From Aquila chrysaetos chrysaetos (taxonomy: Eukaryota; Chordata; Aves; Accipitriformes; Accipitridae), in NCBI RefSeq assembly GCF_900496995.4, contig NC_044018.1, positions 26,442,001 through 26,506,000 on the forward strand: 64,000 bases of DNA, read 5' to 3'. Both the position numbers and the translations under genes were made by a program. Within the stretch, counting starts at the first letter, position 1; every line of letters starts with the position of its first letter. The notes below the pieces were generated by a model. It was not told where the DNA came from, searched no databases, and saw only the letters and a program-made list of their open reading frames with translations. Shown piece by piece: positions 48,573 through 61,330 of the stretch.

Positions 48573-51500
48573 GTAGGTATAGAGAAAATGCTCAGTTAGT
48601 GCATCAGGATAAAATCTACTTGGAAATAAAATTACTGATTAATCTTTAGAGTGTATACATCCTAAAAATGTGACTGAAAACATAGTGGACAAAGACACTG
48701 AGTATGAAACTGGAGTAAGAATTACGTTTGTTGTTATTCCTTTGTCTCTAGGGACATATTTTTAGCATTGGTTAGATCATATTTCTGTTGGACAGAATCT
48801 CTGTTTTACCTGAAACTTCTCAGAGATAACCTCATGGGGTCAAAAATAGTGTAGTCTCAACAATTTCAATAGAGCTTCACAGATTAACATGAGATGAACA
48901 GCAAGCTCTAAATTTTTGTATCCATTAGTACAAATAAATCATCAAGAAAACTGAGGGTTATCCTGAATGATACTGTTCTGAGGTATTCTGCAACGGTTTT
49001 GATCCAGCATAGCTTTCCTGTGGGACACTATTTTTCCTGTGACAGCTCAGGTGCAGGACTAGGTGAAGGGCTGTGGTTAGGACAAAGATTTCTGGCATAT
49101 TTTAGTTTCTTACTAGTTAGTTTGAAGTGGAATTTCCTCCAGGACCACTCTAAACTTAGTGTATTTTTTTTTAGAACTAAAGATTGCAAAAAAAATATCT
49201 ACAGACAGCTGGTCTTCCCTTGGTTCCTGCAGAGGACAAATCTCTGCTGGTGAGAAAAGATTAGAATTGTGGATTTTAAGACTCTGTAGCTTATTACTAT
49301 TGGTAGACCAAATCTGGCTGAAAATGAGGAGACCATACCAAACTTTCAAAAGCCTAAAATCAACAAAAATACTGCCACGACTTTTTAAAATTAACTGTTT
49401 CTTTGCAATAACCCTGCTGCTTGCATTCCAGCACCCCGACCACAAGCTCTTCCGGAGGCTGTGCTCTTAAGCCAGGCATGCAGCCAAAATCTGATAAGTG
49501 GAAGTGACAGAAATGCTGTAAAGCAAATATGATTTTCCAAAGCGTTTCTAATAATCTAAACAAATGTTCTATGATTCATGTAAAGACATTTGTTTCATAT
49601 GTATTTGGTGCAGTAGTACATATTATTTCCAACAGATCAGAGGGTTGTTGTCATAAGCTCCACATAAACATTTAGCAGTGTTTCTGCTCCAGAGCTGACA
49701 GCCTGCAGGTCTAGTCTGGCAAACTGTTTCTTGGAAAAGAATCACTACGAAACCTGCAGCAGTTTGCCATGTGGGCCCTGCCGTAGGTCTACCTCTAAAA
49801 GGTAAAAGTGTAACAGAAGGTTTAGATAAGGGAATAGGTGAGGGGTAATATCTTTACTCCCTTTCTTAATCAAATTTTTTTGTATGTGTGTTCACTGTTT
49901 TGTAACTCCTGGACTGTACATACCTGCCAGAGGTAGCAATTATGTTTACTCTATTCAAGCACCTTTATTTATCCTATAGGTGAGCTTATATCTTTGTTTT
50001 ATATCTCGTCTCAGAAGAAGATCCTGTTTTTCTGATCCTTAAATTGCTTCCTTGATGGAAAGTTTGCAGCTTTTAAAAATCTGCTTATTGGATATTTGTT
50101 ATGTAAGTAAATTAGAGGGTAAAAGGAGAATAATAAACCAGCCAAAATACAGCAGGAAAAAAACCCCAAACCTCTAAAGGAACTTTACAGAACTGGAATG
50201 TCTGAGGAACAGGGAAGAGAGAACCTAATCAGAAGGAGAAAATGGAGAAACAAAAAGGACTGAATGTGTGAAGATTAATCAAACTATGAAACATTTTTAG
50301 AAATGACATATTAGCTGACTTTTAGTAACTGAGAGTACACTTCTGCATTTGGGTAAGAATTATTTAAGCACTACAAGACTACATACGCCAAAGTACTTTT
50401 CACCTGGAAGATTTTGATCTTTTGCCTGTGGTTTTGCTCTCAGTGCTTCCTGAGTCATATTTCTTTAAATAAACCAATAAACTGAAGTGCTTTACATGAA
50501 CTGGAATGAGCAGCAATAAAACTACTCAGTGCTTTATTTCTGGATTCCCATCTATTCACTGACTTGGTGCACGGCAGCAGTAAGCTACACTGGGACTTCT
50601 TCCATGGGTGTGCACCATGCTGAGGGCCAGTCTTGATTTAACTATGGAACTGCTTTGACTTTACCTTTATGAACCCAGCATTCAGTATGTTTTGATGGCT
50701 TTCCTGTGTAGTTTCAGAAGAAACTGTGCATATTCCTGCCTTAGGTAACGAATAGAAGCTCTGGATTTTTTTACTATTTTAATTTTAATTTTTGTTATTA
50801 GAATAACTGTTAGATTTTTATTTATTGATTATATTTGTTAATTATTTTATCTTTTTGTTCCAATTACTCTGATGGTACAAAAAGCCCTGTCAGAGTCAAC
50901 ACACTAGATCTCACCCTGGTGGTATAAAAGTGACATCCAGAGAGTTTGCTAATTGCTTTCACACTTACACGGTCAGGATCTGGCCTACAATTGAGTAAAC
51001 CTGGAGACATTTCACTGACAGAAGTACTTATATCAATACTGGGGGCAAATGACTTAAGAGCTGTGGGGGTATAGGAACGCTTGACTTGGAGGGAAGTCCT
51101 TGTTTTTTAAATACTCTTCCTTCCAATCATGATTTTCACCTCATATAATCCTATTCGTAAAGTCATCAGGCTGCAGCTTCAAATTAATTAATTTCCCACT
51201 TAATATATTCATATTCCAACCTAATATATTCAGGGCCAGACAATCTTGCTGTGTTCTCATGCAGACAGTGTCTTTTAGCTTAGATATATCTGCTCTCTGC
51301 CGCTGATGCCTCAGGCAGCACTCCTGGCCCTCTACGTCTTAATTTGGCTAGACTAAAGGAACTGTATGGTTTGAATCTTCAATTCCCTAAGCATACGCTA
51401 TTAGAAAGCTGCTTCTGTACTTGCCCAGGTTTGCATTTTTTCTCAGGCCTGGGCGGCGAGGCCTGCCAGCGGAGCTCCGGTGAGGCTCTGTCCTGTCTCT

Positions 51501-52870
51501 TAGATGCTGCATCAATATTTCCCTCCCTTGATACATCTGAAATATCTTGCTTGCTGCCTCCTTCCTTTGTGGCAAACTGTGACAAACTGTGACACTTAAG
51601 TAATTTGCTTTGGGTACTCTCTGAAAAATATCTCGGATCTTAGCAGAAGCTGTACGAGAGCAGGCACGTTGGGCCTCAGACTGCTTAGGTGGCACGTGTC
51701 TCACCTACGTCTGCGCTAGCTAACACAGCCTGCTCTATGACTAACAGGGAAAGATAGGCACTTATAATTAATTCATCAGCTCGAGCCTACCTCTGCGCTT
51801 CAGTATGAAATTAGCTATGGCTTAGAAGTGCATATGTGTCTCCTGCCAATACAGGAGGTCTAGGCAGCCGAGGCACACGTGTGTATGTCTGGGCAGACAA
51901 ACTCCAGCCCTTGCCATGAGAAGGGGACGGCCTTCCCTCTGGTGGGAAAAATGCAAGTCAACACTATATTGATAAGAAACATGGTCTAAGCTTCTTGAAC
52001 ACGGAGAAGAAAGAACTCGGGGGTTCTGGCTCGCAACCCTTTCAGTGGGAGAAGGAACATGATCCCTACCTGTGGGCTCACCAGTGGAGGAACAGTGAGA
52101 ACAGGGTGGAAAACAAAGACCCATGCGGTAAACATACCATGTTTGTTATAGACTTGATCCAAAGCCCTGCACGGCCATTCTGGATCTTCCTTTTACTGAA
52201 GCTTTGACAATCAAGTGCACTGAAGAAACAGTTTATGTGGAAGATCTTAAAACACACATCAAGTCTTTCCTCAGTGACGTGTCATCAAAGAAAAAAGTTA
52301 GGAGGCACGTATTTGTTTGGAAAATACACTCAATCAATTTAGGTTTTATACTGGGTCTTGGAGAATATACGAAACATCCATTTGCCTTGAAACATAATTG
52401 ATCTGTCTCTTTTTCAAAGAGGAATGAAACTGGCAAGGAAAAAGAATATATTACAGTAGGTTTGGAATAGTTATTACTTTTTAAAGTCTATAACTGGAAA
52501 AACTTGTTTCTATTTTAATTGCCAATTAGAAAATTATTTTTATTAGAAATGTATTCTTTTTTTTACTGGAAAATAACTTTATTTGAAGCATTATATTTAT
52601 TTACATGTAAGATAATCATTTTTCCGTGGGTGTTTTGAATCTGTTGCTGATTTTATTTACTATGAACGATAATGTACCTGGTAAAAAATTAAAATACATC
52701 AAACTGCCTTCATTACTTGGAAGAAACTGGAAATAGATGTTGCTGACTTTCAACTAAATAATTTATGCATACCACACACAACCAATTAATTCAATAGTAG
52801 CAAGAGTTTTGAGTTAATTCACTTAAAAAATGGTTATTTTTTTTCACACATCTATATGTTATGTTGGCAG
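48573..52870 (+). other. TINAG: TINAG intron 1 (4.3 kb)
   Basis: Mostly AT-rich, non-coding sequence. It contains a possible 93-base cassette exon (49709-49801, separate entry) and a GC-richer segment at 51430-51500. I see no named repeat. Confidence 0.85.
49709..49801 (+). other. Possible unannotated cassette exon in TINAG intron 1
   Basis: The segment lies between CCTGCAG and AAAG|GTAAAAGT, is 93 bases long and therefore preserves frame. Entered in phase 1, as required between TINAG exons 1 and 2, it is open throughout and would insert 31 residues. Another frame is also open and cysteine-rich (NCFLEKNHYETCSSLPCGPC) but has the wrong phase. The pyrimidine tract before the acceptor is modest. 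I know of no TINAG exon at this place, so this may be coincidence. Confidence 0.15.
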
Positions 52871-52934
52871 GTTGTTATAAAGATGGCCGATATTACGGAG
52901 AAGGAACAATAATTAAAGACAACTGCAATTCCTG
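52871..52934 (+). CDS. TINAG: TINAG exon 2: start of second cysteine module
   Basis: A 64-base exon that completes Gly121 and encodes CYKDGRYYGEGTIIKDNCNS and the first two bases of a Cys codon. The human counterpart is GCFKDGQHYEEGSVIKENCNSC. The acceptor is TTGGCAG and the donor TG|GTAATG, with phase 1 in and phase 2 out. Together with exon 3 it forms a short VWC-like cysteine module (Cys 122, 139, 142, 144, 151, 156 by my count) between the somatomedin-B-like cluster and the cathepsin-like domain. Confidence 0.95.
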
Positions 52935-53971
52935 GTAATGTTTCAGAGAACAGCAAATTGAATTTTATTTAGCATATGTCAAGAAATAGGAATTAAGGTA
53001 GTGAGCATCTTTAATTTCATATTAAACATGTAATCAAATCAAAACAACTAGAAGAGTAGTGCTGTATTAAGGTGTTGTAGAACTAGATTACAGCCAATTT
53101 AGAAGAATGGCAAGAGGTCAATGGGCTTTCTAATCGAGATATGAAAATGAGAGTATTAAAATCTCCTCCTCACTGGCCTAATTCTGTTCCTGCTCAGTCA
53201 ATCTGCTGGCTCTGACCTGAGTCGAAACGGTTTCAGCCTAGACCTTGGCATTGACCTGAACGCAGGCAAAACAAATATCATTAAAGTTTGGGCGATTATT
53301 TTAGAATGTCTTCCTCTGTTTCTTTGGCATGAGTGATGAGATCTTACATTATTTCATAAGGGAAGAATATATATTTGTATATTTATGTAGGAAAGGGATG
53401 ACTTGTTTGAACATCCCTTCCTCTGCCTCGGGACGGGAGCAGACAGCGCAGGCGGAGGAGCTCTGCTGCTGGCCCTGGCAGTCAACTGCCTGAGCCGTCT
53501 CCCTGTTTTGCTGCTCCAAAAACCAGCCCTGTACCTGCAGCCCCAGGGCAGCCTGGGGGGCTCCGGCAGCACCCAAGCAGGGCTGGGGCCCGCACTGCCC
53601 TGACTTTAGCCCAGGGTCCTTGGAGCAAGGTATTTACGGCCACATGGCTCCTTTCTGGGTTTCCAGAGTGAAACTTCCTCAAAATATCTCATTTACAGGA
53701 CATTGCCTTGCTTCCATGGTTTGGTCTCACAAAGGTGGAAGCAAAATTTTTCAAATACGACCTTTCCCACAAGCCGTAAACCTTCCCACTTTGTTCCAGT
53801 TAGGATTCATTAGGTAGTGAAGTAGTGAGAAGTAGCATTGTGTTTTCATAAATACTATGTGACATTTATATTGTTTATGCCTTTTTTTCCTCCATCTTCC
53901 TTCTGCTGTTCAGGTGCATATTTTTGCTTTGACAGTTCATTTTCTGCTCAGTAATATTCTTGCCCTTTCAG
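52935..53971 (+). other. TINAG: TINAG intron 2 (1.0 kb) with GC-rich island
   Basis: A short intron. Positions 53405-53615 are strikingly richer in G+C than everything around them and contain several CpGs, so open frames appear on both strands. No protein similarity is recognised. The remainder is AT-rich. Confidence 0.9.
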
Positions 53972-54061
53972 CAAATGCTTCCAAAGTCTCTGGAAGTGCT
54001 CAAAAGAAGTATGCCTTGTTCGCCAAGACTTAATTCAGTACATCAATTCTGGAGATTATGG
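53972..54061 (+). CDS. TINAG: TINAG exon 3: end of second cysteine module
   Basis: A 90-base exon that continues the split Cys codon and encodes KCFQSLWKCSKEVCLVRQDL followed by IQYINSGDYG. Human has the equivalent QQWKCSQHVCLVRSEL and a tail ending NKGDYG. The acceptor is GCCCTTTCAG and the donor G|GTGAGA, with phase 2 in and phase 2 out. The invariant WKCS..VCLV stretch identifies the family beyond doubt. Confidence 0.96.
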
Positions 54062-55461
54062 GTGAGAACACTTTTATTTTAAGGTTTTGTTGTAAACTAC
54101 TGTATTGCTTATTGTATGTATGTGCAAATTACAAGTTAATGCAGTCCTCCCCACCCCTTCCTTCCCCAATTACATTACAGCAATTTGACAGTAAATGTAC
54201 ATCTGTGAAATTTTCCTAAATGTCTGGCAGATTATAGAGTTTTAAATGGAAAGATATTGAAAGTTTCATGCTGGTAAGAGTTGACATTGTAAACATCTAT
54301 CTAAAACATTCTCCAAATTTAGAACAATTTTTTGCTCATGAAACACTATTTGGATCATCTCTTATTCTTCACTTTATTTATTACTTGGGATAGATATTTA
54401 AAGTCATTTTTTTCTCCTCCCTCAAGAGCATTGTTCCACATAACAGAACTCTAGGTAGCATTGGAAGAGGGGAGGATGGGCCAAATGGTGACCAAGATAT
54501 CAGAACTTTGTGGGGCTCGGTGTTTTTCTTGCTACCAGTTCTCATTCCCTCCAGGTAGTGCAGCAGGATTAGGGACACCGGAGTACCAGAGCTGTGCCTT
54601 GGGAGCCTGCTGGCTATTTATGGACAGAGATACAGGGGTTGTGTCCCTAGGAGCTGAGGTGCTAAATTCACCAATGAAGCCCACACAGATTTCAAGCTGT
54701 GACTCAGCGCTGAAACATTTTTTACTTCCTGGGAGACATTCAAACCGACTGAGTTGGGATAGACAATTAAGTTAGGCACCTGGAGCCCTTCACCTCTGTC
54801 TTGTCAATGGTAAGCAGTAAGGTTTACCACAGGGTGGTTAAGCCCACCTGAGAAGTGACTCAACTTCTGCAGGTGCTTTTTTTCTGTCCTGCATACAGTT
54901 TGCAGGGTTAATGCTACAATCTGAGTCTAGTCTACCTGAGAGTAAGAAGGCAATAATTAAAGAGCCAGTGGGGGCCCTTTCTCTCAACCTGGCTGTTGGT
55001 ATAAAACTCAGGAAGGTATCAGCTGGGCTTTCTGCTGGGTTCAACAGTGTCTTACTGGTGCTGCACCAGAGCTTGAAGGCAATATAACTCATTACATGAA
55101 GCTGTTAGTTCTCTGTGGGCATCTGAAGCATAATCTGAGCATAACTTCAACACAGCAGTAATTATGACTGAACATCTTGTTTTCCAGTACTTTTCTGAAG
55201 CATCGCATGCTCATCTCCTGCAGGCTGACATGATGCTGACCTCAAATCACCACTTTTCATATACTGCTGTGTTGCTCCATCCTACACTCCTTTGTAGTAA
55301 ATATTTTCTCATGCAGATCAAATACAAGGTTTTGAAATGTAATTTGAAAGATTTCTTTCTGGATGTTATTGTTAGTGGTGGTCTTACAAAGGAGCAAGGT
55401 ATTAATGTGAGTGGTATTTCTAACCTGGGTTTTGTTTGTTTGTTTTATGTCTGTGAGGAAG
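54062..55461 (+). other. TINAG: TINAG intron 3 (1.4 kb)
   Basis: Non-coding. The middle part (54440-55090) is somewhat GC-richer. Open frames there on both strands resemble nothing known to me. There are no recognisable repeats. Confidence 0.9.
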
Positions 55462-55576
55462 ATGGAAAGCTGACAACTACAGTCAGTTCTGGGGAATGAC
55501 AGTGGAAGAAGGTTTCAAAAAGCGCCTGGGCACCTTCCCTCCATCTAATTCCTTGCTGAATATGAGAGAAACTCCA
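55462..55576 (+). CDS. TINAG: TINAG exon 4: propeptide-like linker
   Basis: A 115-base exon that completes Gly172 and encodes WKADNYSQFWGMTVEEGFKK, then RLGTFPPSNSLLNMRETP. It aligns with human WTAQNYSQFWGMTLEDGFKF and RLGTLPPSPMLLSMNE. NYSQFWG and the EGFKKRLGT stretch resemble the end of a cathepsin-B-type propeptide. NYS is a potential N-glycosylation site, also present in human. The acceptor is GTGAGGAAG after a T-rich tract and the donor CCA|GTAAGT, with phase 2 in and phase 0 out. Confidence 0.95.
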
Positions 55577-58500
55577 GTAAGTGTCATGTATAGTTGTTAA
55601 TTTTTTTAATAACTTTATCACATGGAAAAATAATTGTGGACAATTATAAGATTATGATTCAGGGATTTAACACTAAATGCTTCCATGTTGACTATGAAGC
55701 TCCCAGAATAGCTCTCCAAGCCATAGAGCGTGTGGTCCTATTGATGGAAATCAAACAAGGAGGAGCAAAAGCAAATGCTAACCATTGGGAAGCTGTGCAC
55801 CAATATTGACTTATCATTGTAGATCACTGGTGTTTGAAATCTTTGCTTCTTCAGGATCATTCCATACCATCCTCACCATTTGCTAATCATTGCACACATA
55901 GCTGTAACCATAAAAAAAAAATAAAATCTGGGCATAGTTCATTAAGGCTAACAGCTGAAACTAAACAGCAATCTTTGAAAGAAGCTCTGAAAGCCCATAG
56001 GATAAAGTAATATAAAGATGCAGTAGGAGGCTGGGGTTTTGGCCAAATGGAAGGAAAAATGATGGGAAGCATGGGAAAATGAGATGGTTCTCTACTATCA
56101 GCTTTCTAAACCTCTTGGCCATGGCCATTTTCATGGCAGCTAAATTAAATTTCTTATCATACATTTATGCTCAAATTAGTTCTGCAGCAAAGCAAATATA
56201 CTTTAAGTTATGTAGGTAGGTTAAACAATTAAAGAAGAAATGCATAGTTATTGAATCCAGAGTAGATTTTCTAATGCTTTGGATCAGTTACTTAGCTTCT
56301 TTCTTAGAAGACCTAAAATTATGGAAATCATAGACTGAAAAAACTACCTTACCATAGTGAAATTAGAAAAATTGCAAGAATAAGTAGACAGATCCTAGGA
56401 TTGCAAATGACATTAAATATAACAGGTTTTTATCTTTGGCTTCTATATAGTTCAGGCAAGTGATGCCATTTGGTTATCTATTTGAAGTCAATCGTTGATG
56501 CTTGTTGTATATGGGTATGGCAGAAGGGTTTCTGTATCTCCGAAGGCCTTGTGGGGATAGCAGTGCAGAGCTACCACTTGACAGGAAATTTGGGAAAGAG
56601 GGGGAGGGCCATGTGCCTCTGTAACAATTTTAACAATCCTGACCCTTGTGCTTGATGCAGACTGGTTCTTTGTCCCACACAAAGTCAGCTCCCTGCACCA
56701 GCGTGGCAAGGCATTGAGCTGTGACCCAAGTTGGACAGCTTGCTCAAAATTACACTATAGAGGGTTGGTAAAACAATAAGTTGACAGAAATTAAGCTTTG
56801 GAGTTTTGTGTTGTATTATTTGCTCTCTTCGCAGCCAAAGAAGGATCCATTTCAGTTGAAGATGGCAAGTCAAAATAAGACAGTGACATAAAAGACTTTT
56901 GTGCAATATTTAGTAGGTATCTGCCACAAATTACCAGTGAACTGCATTGAAGCTCAAGAGAGTTGGGGTGGATTTGTTGTTGTTGTTGGCTTTTTCCTTG
57001 AGGAATACAGTGTGATACTTATACAGCAGAAGCAAAAAGTGGGTATCATGCAACTAGTTCAGAGACTGATGTCTACATTACTAGGTATCTAGCTAGCTGA
57101 GACAAATCCCACCTAGGAAAACAAGAAAGTGAAGGTTACAAGAAATTCTTTATAATATTTCCTCTTTTCCATAGAGTTTGGGGTAGCTGGTCACGCAGTG
57201 GTCCTGCATTATGTCCAGCCTATTGAATCATTGTTATTAAGCTTCCTGTAGCTTCTTTTGACTGCTACACTACTTACGGCCTTTGTTCCACTGATACATT
57301 TCTCAGGCATATTTTCTTTATCTGCTATCTTTTTATGAAATCTGTGAGCTACAACCCAACTGCCTTTGGCTCTGCTAGACACCTGAGGAGCTTCAATGCA
57401 TTCTTCCCCAGAAATGTAGCTTTGCACATTCATACATTTAGGCCCCAGGAAGTCTTACATGTTGCTGGAAGCACAAGCTTTGGACAGGATTCTAAGAAAT
57501 CTTTCTCTCTACTTACAAAAGCTAAAAATATAAAATAATAATCTCTGTATGACTTTCTCCCCTTCTGGAGAATTCTTTGAGCTTGCAGAAAATTGCTCTG
57601 AATTGTACATGAGCCCATCTCCTACCTATGGTTTCTCTTCAGAATTATTAGAACTTTCTTGCTCTTACCCCTGTGGTTTCTGTCTTAGCTAGTCTTGATG
57701 TAAAAATATTTTTCTCTGAAGCTTCCTGCGAAACTCCAAGTCTCCCTGATTCTGTCCCCTTCTATAGTTTTCTAGAAGAACATAATCTCTTCAGTGTCCT
57801 TGTTCTGCCTTGGGAAATTTCCTATCATCAGCCACATTTTAATACTTCACAAAACATAAAAAAAAATGGTTTTCTTCACTCATAGCCAGTTCCATATCTA
57901 CCATCACTGCATGATCCAGCAATTTCATAGCCTGGATTGGGCTCACCAGGGTTACATCGACAGATTCTTCCAATTGGCAAACCAACAGTAGTCATGGAGT
58001 TAACTTCAAGGAACTTTTTAAGATAAGTATCTTACCAGATTTTCAGGGACATTTGCCCGTGCTTCGACTTTCATGAATAATTTTCAGTCACTGATATTTT
58101 GTGAAGCATACTAACACATTTACAAAGTCCTAAGTGATAAAAAAACAAGTGAGTTTTCATGACAGTGTTTTCATTAAGCTTCACTTGTAACTCAGCTCAG
58201 AAGAGAGTAAAAAGATATGAATGATGAAATTTAGAAATAATGAGGTTTTAATATTTTTCAGAGACATTCTCCAAACCTTAATGGCTTGACCTCTAAGTGG
58301 CTTTTTTGAGACTAATTCACCTGCAAGTCAGGCTACTAGTTACTTACTGTGGATAAATTGACACTAATCAAATAGTCATGCATTCTCTGGGATTATTACT
58401 ACCTTTCCCATTTTGCAAGTGAGAAAACTGCAAGTCATTTGCCCAAAGTCATATATTTAGTTGACAAAGTGCTACAATTACTGTTCAGGAGTTTTTGTCT

Positions 58501-58583
58501 CTGTCTTGTGCTGACCTGATTAAAATCTGATAGCTTTGCTAATGTAAGAAGAAAACCATAGCTACCCATTCATTAAATACAAC

Positions 58584-58597
58584 TTTTTTTTTTTTTT
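58584..58597. repeat. Poly-T run
   Basis: Fourteen consecutive T residues in an AT-rich part of the intron. It is simple sequence. Confidence 0.85.
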
Positions 58598-60179
58598 ATT
58601 TTAAATAAAACCTTTTCTTCAGGATGCTACTGGTCTACTATTTAGGCAATAAATGAAAGTTTCTGGTACCTAAGGGTGTGATGTTCTAATTATTTTCTAC
58701 TGTCTTTTGGGGTTGCTTGAGAAAAGCATTTTTGTGTAGAAGGGACTCCTTACACAATGGCATAGAAAAAAAGATTCAAGAATGTAAAGCCCTTCTGTGT
58801 TAACCACTTTACATCTACAGCAGAGTCTTAGTTCTCAGCAGTGTTGAAAAGTTTGGCTGTGGAGTAGAGACTTTTTAGTTGTTTCTTTGACTGACATACG
58901 CAACTACAAATATAGCTTCATAACATTACTTCAAATTAAATGGTGTGACAGAGCTACATTTCATCTTAGGGAAAACACAAACTTCTTGAAGTTGCTCATA
59001 GAGCTTTTAAAAGGTCTGCTATTAATAAAAGACTATACCTGCTCACTAAGGTGATGCTTATGTCTGGAAGGGTAGTTTAACATGATGGCACATTAGAATA
59101 CCTAAAAGACAATGATACAGAACAAGAACTAAATCTGAACCGAGGATCCTCTGCTGCAGAGTATGGCTAGACCTGAACATAGACTGACAGCTAAATACAC
59201 CACTAAAACTGTTGTGATGCCTGACAAAGCTGAAGCTCCCAATAGTGTCAGATGTGTTATCTGAAGAGACATTTTAAAAGTGTTTACTCACTGCAGGAAA
59301 TAGTGCAATCATTCTTGAAGTTCTACGTAGCAAAAAAATAACTGCCACGCCTTTAAGACGCATTGTGATGCATGTGTGGTGGTATTCTGTCAGTACGTGT
59401 TCTGGCAAGAGGTACATTGCAATCGTGGGGTTGGCACCTGCTGGCAACAAGGTGCTCACCTAAGTGCCATCTTACAAGAAAATGGAATACATAGTTTAGT
59501 AATAAGGCACCATTTTGGATTAAGTGTCAAAGAATTCATAAAGACAATGTGAAAGTATATAAGGTACACCAGCTATTCCTCTGATATATGCCTTTTCATA
59601 GTAAAAAAGCTCGGCAGCTGTAGATCTCCCTCTTGCAAACTGAAGCTCATGCATGCCCATTTTGTCTTCACAAAGCAAGTGATGTCCAGAACCTTTTTCC
59701 TACATTAAAAAAAAATATTGCTTTCCCTCAGAAAAACTATTTCCACATTTGCAAATTCAGTAATCTTCAGCCTGTTTTCTCTGATGGGCCATCTAGCTTT
59801 TCCAAAGAAGTCATAGCTGAAGTACAAGTATTCTTTTATATCCACTTACCTTCCTGCTTTGGCCAGACTGCTAGCTTCACTGCAGACAATACATATGAAG
59901 GTTTAAAAATAGTTTGCCAGTCATTTTACTGATTGCGTTGTGCTGTCTGATGCTGGTCTGTGGAGCATATGTTGAGAAACAATTGTCTAGACTTACTATT
60001 TGTCACAGAACAGCAGTGCTTCTCAATATCAGGGTAGCAATTTCTCAGACAAAAAGCTAATGTTTCTGGCTACAGGTCAATCCCGCATTTCTAAATGACA
60101 GGGCTGAGGGTTAATGAGGGATTTGCTCTGGGATTTACAATATGAGGCTATTAAATACATTGGCAGTAGTTTAGGAATA

Positions 60180-60300
60180 CATAAAGTAACACATTGTCTC
60201 AGACCAAAGATCTATTTAGAATTTTGCTTTTCTCAACTGCCTCATTTGTAGCATTATAAGTGGTCATTGCCCACATAAGTGTGCTAAACAACCTTTGCCA
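60180..60300 (-). repeat. Old dispersed repeat fragment, antisense (unnamed)
   Basis: AACACATTGTCTCAGACCAA, AGATCTATTTAGAATTTTGC and the following CTCAACTGCC resemble a widespread sauropsid repeat whose usual form is 'gggtcagaccaaaggtccatctag' followed by 'tcctgtctccgacagtggcc'. The copy is decayed, and I cannot name the family with certainty. Confidence 0.4.
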
Positions 60301-61114
60301 GATTTTGCTTGTTTACTGGTTGATAATGAGCAGTCTTATCGTGTAAAAGAAACACTATTTGTCTGGGATTTCGCCTGTATGATTTGTCTTCAAAGTGAAT
60401 CTTGTGCTTGTGCTAGCTCATTAATAATGAACATAATGATAATTTAGCAAGATATTCTTTAAATTAGCTGTTGCTTTCTGTGTGTCATTTGAGGTTGCAA
60501 GTCCCATGTATCTAACAAGCTTTTGAATAAGCAGACTTTTGAAAGTGATTAATCAAAATATTGAGATTAATATTTTAGCAAGATTTAAAAGATTACTGGC
60601 TTGTTATGGGTGGAGGTAAAACTTTCAAAAGCACTTCAGTGACTTAACAGCTTGCAGTAAACTTTAATGGTATTTGGGACTCACAGCCTGCATCTAACAT
60701 AGCGAACCTAGAAGCACTTGAGAGTTACTGAGTCTGGGCATATGCACAGACTGTATCAATCTGTCTGTTGGGGCTGTATCCCAATCTAATGTCAGATACA
60801 GACTGAGGTGCGAGCTTTTTTTTTCTTTACCCACTTCTCAGCTGTGGGTTTTCTGTGGGAAATCCAGGTGTACAAGCCGGATGGAAGCACCACTGTTTCC
60901 CAATGTATGCAACAAAGTGATCTGGATACAGCCAAAGTGGTAAAGTTTGGTTCCCCAAAGAGTCCTGAAATAGTTTGAAAGAGCTGGCCTCAAATATTTA
61001 AATCATCTTAGGAAAAGGTATGTAGTCTTATAAGTCACATAAGCAATTTAGAAAAATGGTGCAGCCAGGACACCCAGAATTAGAAGACTAAGTAAATCAA
61101 AGTAAAATAAAGGA

Positions 61115-61330
61115 ATTTGAACAGGATAGAAGCCATTGTGCTTCAGGGTATGAGCCTGCTTATAAGAAAGAAGCATCAGGGAATGTTTTGCTTAGGAACA
61201 GATTATCATCTTTTGTATGTTGTATTTTCCTCTGGAACACATGTTATCAACAATTGTTTGAGACAAACTGATAGACTTGATGGACTGATATTGCAATTCT
61301 TTGTGGCCATTCCTATTTCCTTGTGCAGCA
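61115..61330 (+). repeat. Old dispersed repeat fragment, sense (unnamed)
   Basis: The order CTTCAGGGTATGAGCCTGCT, GGAACAGATTATCATCTTTT, TTCCTCTGGAACAC, AGACTTGATGGACTGATATT and GCAATTCTTTGTGG follows the sense strand of what appears to be the same family as the fragment at 60180. The usual end of that family is 'actggactagatggacc' followed by 'tatggcaattcttatg'. It is old and disrupted. Confidence 0.45.
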
